Assembly: GCA_964017145.1 (NCBI GenBank)
Contig: OZ024842.1
Span: 1,240,001 to 1,304,000, forward strand
Length of the DNA stretch: 64,000 nucleotides
Reading direction: 5' to 3'
DNA from: Agrocybe praecox
Lineage: Eukaryota; Basidiomycota; Agaricomycetes; Agaricales; Agrocybaceae
Shown here: piece by piece, positions 35,274-45,691 of the stretch
Layout of the letters: the number at the start of each line of letters is the position of its first letter
Position numbering within the stretch: position 1 is the stretch's first letter
Program-made: the position numbers and the translations under genes
Notes under the pieces: model-generated
The model's input: only the letters and a program-made list of their open reading frames with translations
Databases searched by the model: none
What the model was told of the DNA's origin: nothing

Positions 35274-38169
35274 TTAATTCTCGGTTTCGGGAGCACCCAC
35301 TTCTGCATCACCGTCCGAGACAGGTAGAGGGGTGGATGATTTTTCCTTGACAGGAGCAGCATCTTCGCCGACGGCATTCGTAGTCGACATGAATGACTCT
35401 GCCAGCGAGCTTACCGTTGTAACGGCCATATCGAGGACAGCTTCCACCCGTTTTTTCAAGGCCTCGTTCGGGCTGTTGACAGTCTGACAACACATTGATA
35501 TCACACGCAACTCCAAATTACTGTTTTACTCACTAGGCTTATCAGACTAATTTGAGCTTCTGCGTCATCGAGTTGTACTAGTAACAAAGGTTCGCTGTCA
35601 CTTTCGCCCTGTTCTGGTTCTTCGGACGTATCGGGCATGTGCAGTTCAACTTCACCAAAGTGGGCCTCGAGGAACATAGCCAATCTTTGAATGCGCAGAG
35701 CTGAAGATGATGCAATTTCAGGATCGGCATGTGGATGGCTGTGCGTTTCTGCGCCGTGTGAATGTGGATGTGTGGTCACTGAAGGGTTGATTACCCGTGT
35801 TAGTTCTACAAAGAGAATTGATACTCTTTTCTGGACTTACATTTCACCGACGCCGGGCTCTTGTCAATTCCAGTGATCAATGCCAAAGTTGAATCTGCAA
35901 TCATATCATTGCTCGAACTTGAGTCCCATTCTAGTGTTAATTCATGGTCCGCAGTATGTTTGACATCGAGGACCCCCATGACCTATACAATTCATGAATG
36001 CAAAATTAGACATTGTTAAAATTAGGAAGGGAGAAGATAACATGCCCTCATGGTAGGGACACCATCATTATCGAGACCCTCCTCGACACTCCCATACATC
36101 CCTTCCAAGTGCCATTTGACCAAAGCCCAACCAACGCCGAGTACAATCCGTTGCCTCTGCGTAACCGTGGCCGTAGTCAGACCCGCAAAGTCTTTCAAGT
36201 CGCGCGGATCAAGCAAAGTATAAGAATAATCTTTTGCAACCAACAATCCTGACAGAATTTCATTTGTTTTCGCAGGTTTGTCCGCTAGCGTACCGATAGC
36301 CTAACATATCATTAGTCGAAGTTTCACGGAAATATATATCAAAACGTACTTTTGCAACGCGCTCACCACGGAATGAAAGTTCTAATGTTTCCAAATTTCT
36401 GGGGGCATGAATTTTGACGTCTTCGTCACGCTCCTTGTAACGCGATGTCATTGCTGAGCGCAAGCGTCCCATCGCCGCCTGCTCTCCGTGAACAAGAATC
36501 TGCACAAATAGACATTGATTTTATGAGCTTGCTATGGAGATTGAGGAGGAATTAGAATATAGACTCACGACGTGTTGAGCTTTCACCGCTTCAATGAACT
36601 CGGAGTTCTGTGAATAGTCGACGTGCGCACTGAAAGAAATATCGTCGACCGAGATTTTTCTTGGAATAGTAACACCTTTTTGAGTAACAAAGTCTTCAGG
36701 CTCAGTCATAATATCCTAGAGTCAGGGATTTTGAGTGCTTCGTTCTTAGATCATTCAGGAGAGGGAGAAAACAAATAACAATTGCAACAATAGTATATAC
36801 ATGTAGTGGTCCCAACCACCTATTATACAAAATTGTGAAAAACTCACCCTGGCTGGTGTTCCTTCGATAGAGTATCCGGTAATAATCAGACCATTCCGTG
36901 AATCAGGGCACCACAGTTCAAAGAGTTCGCGACTAGGACCGGTCTGCATGAATCCCGGACTAGCAAGGACGACACATGGAGGCCCTTCAGCAATCTTCTT
37001 TTCCCACCCGCGAGTATGAGGAACATTGGAGATATGCCTGTGGAATGGAGTTTAGTCGCAAAGAACGGCGAAAGATGTAAACGGCGTACTTGAAGACAAA
37101 TGGGTTGTCACGTTTAGCGAACCTCGAACGGATTGTAGAATTCATGGTGTGGATATAAGTCTGGTAGACGGCCATACATTTCCGCGCAAGACTGGAAGCA
37201 TAATAAATAGGAACATTGTGTAAATCCGGGTGTTTTCGCCAGTAATCATCTAAAATCAACAGCAATTCCTGGGCTCGTCCCAAAGCGAATGTAGGGAGGA
37301 GGACGTGTCCATTTCGACGAATAATTGAATGCACCAGACTGGTGAACCTAGCTTCTTTTTCTTCGCGGCCTTCCAGGGTATGTACACCGAAAGTACTCTC
37401 AACAATCAAGACGTCAGGTCGGACAGGTGGAAGTTCTGCTTTAACAAGATGTCGATCCTCTTCTCGTGAATAATCCCCGGTGTATAAAATTTTGAGTCCA
37501 TAGATATCAATGAGAAACATGCAAGCTCCAAGTACATGTCCTGCGTGGTATGGCGTGAAGGAAACTCCGGGGCAAACTGTGATCAATTGGTGGGCGGAAA
37601 CAGGGATGATAGACGCTAACGACATGGTCATATCCAAGGGAGAGAATAGCGCGTCCGATGAGGAAGAACTGTAAGAGAGGAATAAATAATGCACCGAATA
37701 CGCATCAGAATACAACATCCATACCCCATCCGAACGTAATCCTGCATCATGAATTTGTGAACAGCTTTGGTTGGATGCGTCATGTAAACCTTCCCTTTCC
37801 CATCCCGGAAGTTGGTCTGACATGGGTTTGAGATTCAGAAAATACAGAGGAACAACATTTCAAATATACCTTTTCAGTGATATATGTCAATGCTGCAGCA
37901 TGATCGAGGTGAAAGCTATTTGACATTGCTCTCAGTCTTTCTCTCTAAGTATTAATGCACTGCTAAGCTCACTGTGTAATAAGGATCGCATCAACCGTAC
38001 TCCAATCAAGCTCGTCAATAAATGGTAGAGAGGCCATGCCACTGTACGCAGGGTGAACGCCGGTGTCGCATACAATAGTCCTTCCACGATATTGCAACAC
38101 ACAGCACGAGCGCCCAACTTCCTGCCCAGCCCCAAGCATAGTCACACTCAATGTTGGTGTATCTGCCAT
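35274..38169 (-). CDS. YSH1: Cleavage/polyadenylation endonuclease Ysh1/CPSF73
   Basis: The zinc endonuclease of the cleavage and polyadenylation factor, which cuts pre-mRNA 3' ends. It starts MADTPTLSVTMLGAGQEVGR, then CDTGVHPAYSG. Metallo-beta-lactamase motif 2 is HFHLDHAA (rebuilt across an intron), motif 3 PYHAGHVLGACMF and motif 4 YTGDYSREEDRHL. The beta-CASP motifs are VESTFGVHTLEGREE (A), DISFSAHVDY (B) and LVHGEQAAMGRLRSAM (C). All metal-binding residues expected of an active enzyme are present. The C-terminal CPSF73/100 domain follows (LTTATVTQRQRIVLG). Inside it is an unusual His-rich insertion, THPHSHGAETHSHPHADPE. The last exon ends with an acidic tail. Ten or so short introns. 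It is divergent from a small basic protein gene across 211 bp. Confidence 0.94.
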
Positions 38170-38380
38170 GTTCCAAGCTTTTGTCTAACGGTGTTTGCCT
38201 GGAAAATCGAAGATGACGGTCGCGGTGAAGAAATGTCTTGACAGACTACACTGTCAGCGCTCGAAAACGGCAACTCCACAGGGAATACAATTTTTACATA
38301 ATCATGATAGTGTCGAAAATATTTTTGTTCCTTTACGCACACCAATATAGCCCTCACTATCCATTGGCCGTATTCCTGAA

Positions 38381-38866
38381 ATGGCTCAACCCAAACGTGC
38401 AGCGGCAGCTAAAAATTCCAACAAGAGCTCCAAAAAGCAGGCGAACGCGAAGCAAGCTTTGAAGAAGAAGCATCACTTTGCGAACAAGTCGCGTAATGAT
38501 GATTTGCGTGAAAAATTAGATCGAGAGGCTTCTTCCCTCCTCAATGTATGTGTTCGTCCTTTTCTTTCTTTATTCCAGTGTCCAACAAAGAAACAGCTTC
38601 AGACGCTATCTGATCCTAGACAGACTCAAGTACAACAACCAAATATAATGGATGTCTCTGTGAACAACCTCGCCAGCATCATGAACAGTCTTTGAACCAA
38701 TAATTGTCGATGGGTTATGCAAAATTTGGAAGCACCATTAAATCATGCAGGACACTCGTCGGGGCCGAACAAGGCTGCACCTCCATGGGATACTACATCT
38801 CTAGACAAGCCGGTTTTTGCAGATCCCAACTGGAAAAAGTGCCTCACGAACATAAACGACATTTAA
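38381..38866 (+). CDS. Small Lys-rich protein, unrecognised; frame interrupted by one TGA
   Basis: The first exon encodes a very basic start (MAQPKRAAAAKNSNKSSKK, then ALKKKHHFANKSRNDDL), as in small nucleolar or ribosome-assembly proteins. A GTATGT donor after SLLN and an acceptor before LQTLSDPRQ (51 nt, phase 0) give a good join. The frame then reads NNLASIMNSL and meets TGA at 38693-38695. The same frame stays open for 56 more sense codons (QNLEAPLNHAGHSSGPNKAA, PPWDTTSLDKPVFADPNWKK) to a stop at 38866. A 45-nt intron with a weak GTCTTT donor would bypass the TGA. Otherwise the protein ends at 38695. No family recognised; a nuclear role is a guess from composition. Confidence 0.55.
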
Positions 38867-39295
38867 AATCTGCTCTACGCCAGCACAGGTTCGCGCCTAT
38901 ACCCGTCCCGCCTCAAACATAGGCGAAGTTCAACGGAGAGAGGGACTGCACCGAAAAAGGAGACAATACGGTCTAGTGTTGCACGGTATAAGCCAAGTTC
39001 ATCATATTTTCAGCTACATACTACATAAATAAAAAGGAGCATTTCACATTGGACGTGAAATATTATACAACAAGCATTGACTAACTACCACGTCCTGTAA
39101 GGTAAAGAACCAGCAAAAAAACGAAAAATGAAATCAGAACGAAAAAAAGCAAGTACCAGGGTACAGTTTATCGTCGCAGTCGTCATACGTGCGCGTGATG
39201 GGCGATGAGAATAACGTAGTAGAGGTATATCGATATCAAGATCAAGCAATAGGAGACCAGCATCAGAGAAGAAAGCATCAATAACCGAGACAACT
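38867..39295. other. Convergent intergenic region
   Basis: Between two converging 3' ends. AT-rich with A-runs near 39110-39150. No gene seen. Confidence 0.5.
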
Positions 39296-42200
39296 TCAGC
39301 TCATATCTTCCCAAGCAGGACGCGGAGCGCCAATGGATAACTTCCCGAGTTGTTTCCTCTGTTTTAGATTCTTCACTTCGGTGTTGATGAGATCCCGTAA
39401 GCGTTCGAGGTCAACACTCCTTTCTGCGCGCGAGCCCATGAGAACATTACGCCAAATACCTGCAGCAGCGACGGAATTGTCGATGGGAAGTTGGAGAGGA
39501 CGATGTAGGCGGACCATCTTCTGCACCAAATGGTCTGGGCTGGGGTACATGGTATTGGGCCAGGCTACGCGAATGGCGAACCACCATCCAAGAGGCTATG
39601 CAATAAAATACGGTCAATACACCGAAATAAATTATGACCAAACAGAAACGAAAGCTTACCCTGCCATCAGGAAGTGTCCTTTCAGGATACGAATCATACG
39701 TTGTAAGACCACCATCCGGAAGCGAGAACCTAGAAATAAAAGTTTCAGTAAGAACACACACTTGGAAGATTATCTTGTGCAACATACCTATGTACGACCC
39801 AATGGTTGGGATCTGATCTATGCTTCGCCAACACGACTATCAGTCGTGGGGTACCTTCCAACCCAAACGGTGCCCACAGATCTTTCAACATCCCACAGGC
39901 ATCCCCATGTCTTCCATTGAAGACCGCATTGCTAATCGCATCCGCCATATTTGGAGGGACGAACAACCTATCCACGACACCTTGTGGGCTGTCTGTCAAG
40001 CGCGCACGAACATATCGCTTGTAAGCCTGCGTAGACCAAATGCTGAGCGCGACCTCATCGACTTGCTGTCCTCGAGTTGTGCTGTTCAAAGCCAATTCCA
40101 GCTCGCTCACCGGCCAGATAATAGCCCAATTGAGTAACCTCCCGTGAATCTTTTGCCAAGGGGGTAACTGCTGTGTGTCGGTGCTGTAGTCCATAGCATT
40201 CCATGGTCCTTGAGGATGGATCATCTGTTTCGCCTCTGCAGGAAGTTCTGGCAAGGGAGGGGAGCTTGCACGATCATCTTGGTAATTCTCGCCCCCATTG
40301 TAGTTATCTCCACCGTTTGTATCAGGAATGGTAGGGAGGCCCGAAGGAGGGAGATGGTCGTTGTCGTCGAAGTCGTCGCGATCATCATGTTGTGCCACCT
40401 CCCATGACTTGTGAGATACACCCGACTGGCTGCCATGTGGTTTCTGTCTGAGTTTGTACAGCTCCTCTTCCAGATACTGCTGACCGGGGGAGTCATCCCG
40501 ACCCATCCCCATCTCCGACTCATACATACTGCGAGGAGCAGACCTAGTCTCTCCATCTGTATATGGATGGCGAGGTTCTTGCGTTTCCGTCCTATCGTCG
40601 TAGTCGTGAATATTCCCATCATCGTCGAGCATCATTTCCGTTTCAGGGACTTGGTACATCGAATCTGCCATGGTACCTGTCGGCTGAGTTTGTATGTTGA
40701 CCGTCTGCGTCATCGGTGTTCGAGTTGATTCTTCGTTCTCGTAAGCGAACCTTGAGCCCCCAACATAGGACCTGTCTGCTTTGAGGCCTTCAATCTTAGG
40801 GCCAAGACTCTCGATGCGTTGTTGCATGAGCACGATCTCGCGCTTGAGATCTGAAGCCCATTGTGGTGGATCCTAAAATAACATCAGAATCAGAGATAAA
40901 ATAAGTCGTAAAAGAACATTACCTCCGGAACATAATCAGCACGAAGATGAACACTTGGGTCATGGTCGTGATATGACTTCCTGTACTGTTTAATCGACTA
41001 CAGCGCGTTAAGCAAAATTTACCATGCGTATAGGTATTTAGCACACACCTCTTGGTCATATTTCATGCCGAGCTTCTTAATTCTCTGCCTCACCGCCTTC
41101 CTTAATGCCTTCTTGACAAACTCGTGCTGTGCAGGATCGTTCTCCTGATGAAGCAGCACGCAAAGCTCCATGTCGTGGAAATGACCTGCAACATCTGGTT
41201 CGAGAGGCGCGGCGTATATTGATGTACGAGGAGTTCGACTTCGAAGGGCTTCATTGACAATCCGCTTCTCTTCGTCGTCCAAACCATCTGGGGAATGAGG
41301 ACGTGAGGGTGTTGGTGTCAAATTTCTATCTATCTGCTGCTCAGCCCTGCTCTGACGCGATACTCTCGATCCTACACTGGAAGCTGGCCTTCCACCTTCC
41401 ATATGTGACAAAGCCCTACTCTGCGGAGATGCGATTTTTGAAGGCGATTTCGAGACGACTGAGGGCTCTTTCTCCGCTTCTTGAGGTATAACAAGAGCAC
41501 GACCTCTCACGGCGGCGTTTAGGAGATCTTCTTGAGTAGGTGCGTGTCGATAAGGTGAGAATGGTCGGCTCTGGTGACCACCACCATTTGCAGACATGAC
41601 AGACGCCGGGGGAGGAGAACGGGCTGTTGAAAATTTGCTTATCAGATGGGTACTTTTGGCAAGAATGGGAAGAGGTTACGTACTGCCATTGGCATTGTGC
41701 TGTTTTGAGGCAAACATTTGTACGTGCATCTTGTTCGACCGCGACGGCGAATCCGAGGGGGAGATTGAAGGTGCCTTGGAACGCGCACGTGATATAGGAG
41801 AGCCAGGGACGTCGTATTGAGTGTCTGCGTCGCCCATTCTGCTTTCTGGTAGGGGTGGATAGACAGTGCCCTTCTCAGTGACTCGTGTGCCCTTTGATCT
41901 GGCTGAGAAAGGTGACCACGGCCTTTGATCTACTTGTGGCGACCTGCTCTGAAGCTTTGGAGACTGTAGTAACAATAAGAGTCAATAAACGGTCATTTTA
42001 GATGGGATTCTCACGCACGGCCATGGCATCTTTTTCAGAAGACTTTGAACCTGTAGCTCGGGAAGGGGGATGCACGTCAATATTCACGGATGTTTGTCGG
42101 GGAGTGCCGCCATTATCCGAGGCTCCTTTCACTGACGTCAATCCAGCCGGATAAGCAGAGAGTCCTCCTTCAGTCAGGCCAGTTGCATTCCCATTTGCAC

Positions 42201-43005
42201 CGTTATGGTAGGCACTGCCGTTCTGTTGGTTGTTTACAATAGTATTCCAGTTTGGCTATAAAAAGGATATGAGTCGAAGGCCGGATGCATCAGGTGAACG
42301 AAACTCACATTCCAACTTCCTCCTCCTTGAGCGTATGGGTTGTTAGATGCTGGACGCCCCTCATCCGTTGGCAATGGTCCAAAGTTTCCAAACGATGGGC
42401 CAGAGTCGTAGGATTCGTATTTGGGACCAGGGGGGTCATTAGGACCAGGCTCGTGCTTTGACACTTTTAGAACAAGGCACTGAGTACGAGACAGGAACAA
42501 GCGTACCAATTGCTCCCCAAGTTCGGACCTCACACCATCTTGAACATTGGATTCGGCGTCAATGTCATCTATTTCGTGGATGAGACCAGCAGGAGACTTT
42601 GGAAGGTTGCGAGGAGAGAGAAAGGCTGTTGCGCCGGGGTTGATGAGGGTATCGCTAGCTTTGCTTCGTGGAGCAGGAGAATATATTTGTTGTGTGTGTC
42701 TAGGGCCGCTGCGAACAGATTCTGCCTTCTGGTATTCATCAGGATCTACCATTGAGCGGGGTGGTGAGTTGTCTGGCTCTGCTCCTTCACGGGCCATTCC
42801 CATAAGAAAGTTTAGGACTGTGTGGGGTTTCGCTGAGTGATTAGAGGTGAAAGTAGTAAGGGGCGAGTTGTACCTTTCTCATTCGGCGCTGCAAACGATT
42901 GCATTCAGACTCATCATTCCTGTTCAACAAAAGAAAAGAAGACTCACCTGGAGTAGAAGATCGTAGTTGTATGTGGGCAAAGACGCCTTGGTCTGATACC
43001 GACAT
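39296..43005 (-). CDS. Long low-complexity protein with C-terminal Ulp1/C48-like domain lacking Cys
   Basis: The gene begins MSVSDQGVFAHIQLRSSTP and has about ten exons. The N-terminal two thirds are disordered and rich in Ser, Pro, Arg and Asp, with several Ser-Pro sites. In the middle there is a charged helical region (EFVKKALRKAVRQRIKKLG, then a short coiled coil REIVLMQQRIESLG). The last about 260 residues are folded-looking. Order: QQVDEVALSIWSTQAYKRY, DRLFVPPNM, RLIVVLAKHRSDPNHWVVHR, FSLPDGGLTTYDSYPE, LQLPIDNSVAAAGIWRNVL. The His-Trp, the Asp-Ser after a strand, and a Gly-Ile-Trp that would follow the catalytic Cys all match the order of Ulp1-type (C48) peptidases, but Ala stands where Cys should be. 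The similarity is motif-level only. Function unknown. Confidence 0.72.
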
Positions 43006-43990
43006 AATAGTATATCAATTGTTGTGGAGTGGGTGTGTGTGTTTATTTGAAGGTGTCGCTGTCGTAAAAATCGTCGAAATCGTTAGTAAAAGGAGAGAAC
43101 AGATTGTTTAGCAAGTTGGTAGAGGATAACTGTGAGCTGAGGGTATGGAGAGCAGAGTTGGAATTGAGGATATCGCAAAGAAAGTTAAAAGTAGAACCGA
43201 ACCAATAATGACCCCAATGTAGCAACAATATTCGAACAGTGTACAAATAACGGCAAATTATGTCATCCGCCTCAAACAAACATTCATTCTCGGCAAGATG
43301 TACCTCGAGGCTCCCGCTGGCCATTGTCTTCACATAGGAGCCTACAAGGTAAAGTATCGACTATTCACTGTCTTCTCAATGAAATATTTTCAGCAAATTG
43401 TCACCACCACTGCCTGGGAGCGACAGCCATCAGTGATCACGGTGAGTTGCCAAATTAGTTAATTAAAAGTCGGCCTACGCCGCTGTTGCCAATTACTTTA
43501 TTGGAACTTGGAAGGGAAGCAACCATTTAGGCGCTCAGAAATAAGCATATAGGTCGATATTCATATTCAGCGTTCAACTTTTATGGTAATGAAATTCCCA
43601 AAAGAAAAAGCGGCAGAGATCGAAGTGAAACATTTTTGTTTGTTTTTGTCCTGCTTGCTATTTACTATTTGTGCACCTCGTCTCCGATCCGCCCTGTTAA
43701 ATTTTTACAAGCTTGTAATCTAAACTCAATCCGAAAACATTAAACGATAAGAATTTAGGATATGTCAATTTTTTGAGCAGCAGTCCTGAAGACAACTGCC
43801 GACCATAAACAACCAGCATACATTTGAGAGTTTACTACTTGCACTAAATTGATAGTAAACTATTACCGGCTGCGTCATGATCATGACCTTAAACTTGTGT
43901 GTGTGAAGGGAAAAAAACCTGTCGCCAACCAATAAGACTGACAAAAAAAAAATCGAAACCGAGGCGGTATATTTTGTGTATCTTCTAACA
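43006..43990. other. Intergenic, about 1 kb
   Basis: Upstream of the long minus-strand gene and of the structured RNA. A 93-codon open frame on the minus strand (43043-43324) begins with ATG but has no motif and may be leader sequence. A 9-bp inverted repeat AGTTTACTA/TAGTAAACT lies at 43829-43837 and 43853-43861. No other gene seen. Confidence 0.45.
43968..43975 (+). promoter_or_regulatory. TATA-like box of the structured RNA gene
   Basis: TATATTTT lies 23 bp before the proposed RNA 5' end. An upstream TATA at this distance is usual for Pol III genes in several fungi. The assignment depends on the RNA call. Confidence 0.4.
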
Positions 43991-44277
43991 GGAGTATAGT
44001 GGAACGGTTATCAGTGTAGCGTGCCCTGGCCCAGGCTTACAGCGTGGGACAAATGAAACCTTGCTGGTTCGAACCTCGATGCTCCCCAAAAAACCAACCA
44101 TTCATCCTTCGGGAGCAATTGGATGTCGAACATTGATTGTAAGGCCTTGAGATCCTAAGCGACGGCTTAGAGACGCGTCCTGGCACGTCAGATGATCACG
44201 AATTCCATTGCTTCTCGAAGAAGGGTTGAGCTCTGCCCTCTCTGATCCTCAGAGACAAAGGCAGGTGCTCCCCTTTT
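43991..44277 (+). ncRNA. Structured Pol III-type RNA, SRP RNA or RNase P/MRP RNA class
   Basis: The stretch has no open frame but many signs of an RNA gene. An A-box-like TATAGTGGAACGG lies near the 5' end and a perfect B-box GGTTCGAACC about 60 bp later. The 5' end GGAGTA can pair with the 3' end TGCTCC, and a TTTT terminator follows at 44274-44277. Perfect hairpins occur inside: CTAAGC-GACG-GCTTAG, CTTCT-CGA-AGAAG, and a long 3' hairpin whose inner stem is TCTCTGA-TCC-TCAGAGA, nested in CTGCC/GGCAG. A segment CATCC-TTCG-GGGAGCA resembles the SRP54-binding tip (AGCA) of SRP RNA. Pairing of both ends fits RNase P/MRP better. The size, about 287 nt, suits either. The class is not settled; that it is a structured RNA is more secure. 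Confidence 0.5.
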
Positions 44278-44663
44278 ACTTCGCTCTTTAACGCCCATTA
44301 TGTAAACGTCGTTTATTGTATGTACTATATATCATTTGCGCACCTGTAATTCAAGGTCACCGTGTCCGTTTACGTTCTGCTTTTTACACCCAGAAAGATT
44401 TAATTCAGTCCAATTAATAGAGCAGTCAGAGCAGAAGTCATCGGCATACTAACTAAAAGCTTATTATTTTTGTTATATTCTTTTTAGGCGGTGGTGGGTA
44501 ATCGATTAATCTCTTGCCAGGCCCTGTCAATCTTTCTCTTCTCTGCCAACGTTTGTATCAAAATTATACTGCTTCGCAATTGGCGGCGGCGGTGAGCCGA
44601 TTCAGCCGAGCCGCCAAAATATTTGTCCCGTTCCCTCTCCTCTCCGTTTACCTTGATCATGAA
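44278..44663. other. Spacer and leader before the J-protein gene
   Basis: AT-rich sequence after the RNA terminator, then the likely promoter and leader of the J-protein gene. A frame open upstream of 44664 is not preceded by a better ATG. No gene seen. Confidence 0.45.
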
Positions 44664-45462
44664 ATGTCCAGAAATCTATGCCTAAATCTCCAGTACCGCA
44701 GGGTTCTACAACGATGCTGTCCCAACCCCAACCTATTCAGAAGTTATGCTCATACAGCGACTAGTGAAGGATCATCGTCGGCGGGGAATGCAAATAATAA
44801 CCCATATCCATATCCCCAAAGCCGGAACCCAACGCCTTACCAGCTCTTCCATCTACCTAGGAACGCAACAAAGTCAGAAATCAAAGCACGGTGTGAGTTT
44901 ATCAAGTATTGACAAGGTCGTTTTTTCCTCAGACTGCAACAGATTACGAGCTCGTCCGGGTGTATCATCCAGATAGAGCCAGCCAAACTGTCGACCCGGA
45001 AATTGCACATGCCCGCTTTAGAGCGATAACGAACGCGTATGACGCGTTGAGTGGGAAGGTACCGATGAATGCTGACCCTTTGCAACCCAACCCAACTGCT
45101 GAAGCCCATGCAAGCTCTGAAGCGAGGTATCGTCGGACGGCTGCGTATCGGGCAATGCGTCAAAGGCAGCAAAACTTGTATGATAGCGGCGCGGTGGACG
45201 ATAGCTTGAAAGATAAAATAATTCTCGCAGGAGCCATCTTCGTAAGCCTGCGTTTTGTGAAACATATTGCCTTTGAAGCTCACCGTGTTTTTAGACCATC
45301 GTCCTCGTGGTCATACATACCTTCACAACACGCCAGGAGGCACTTGCCCAAGCATCTGAAAGGACTAGGGAACTCTCGAAACGTCGACAAAAACCTTCAG
45401 CATCGGTGGACGAAAGACTAGCGGAGCCCCCTCCCGAAGAACAAGCTCAAGACAGGATCTAG
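44664..45462 (+). CDS. Mitochondrial-type membrane J-domain protein
   Basis: Three exons. The N-terminus is a mitochondrial presequence candidate (MSRNLCLNLQYRRVLQRCC, no acidic residues in the first 30). A J-domain follows: TPYQLFHLPRNATKSEIKAR, then across an intron (44893-44942, donor GTGAGT, phase-checked) YYELVRVYHPDRA with the essential HPD, and FRAITNAYDALSG. After a basic stretch (RYRRTAAYRAMRQRQQ) one hydrophobic helix spans an intron (IILAGAIF-TIVLVVIHTF). The tail is charged and ends EEQAQDRI. J-proteins stimulate Hsp70. A single helix plus presequence suggests the inner mitochondrial membrane, as for yeast Jid1. That localisation is inferred. Confidence 0.82.
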
Positions 45463-45691
45463 CCTCCGCATCGACTTTTGTACCATATACGACACGCACT
45501 TACGCACTTTCGTCATCTTACTATATCCTGGAAGCACTTAGCTTAACATTATCATAGTGAGTATTTTTATTGTCGCACACACGAGAAAAAAGACCTCATC
45601 CAATAAGTATTAGATATTTAAACACACTGGATATAACTATATTCATTATTTACCCATAGAGAAATCCGTTGACGTCCGAAAAGAAATCACT

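Noticed and set aside
43991..44090. A tRNA gene
   Set aside because: The first 100 bp have A- and B-box-like elements and pairing ends, but the T-stem has two or more mismatches, no clear anticodon loop forms, and the pairing and hairpins continue to a terminator at 44277.
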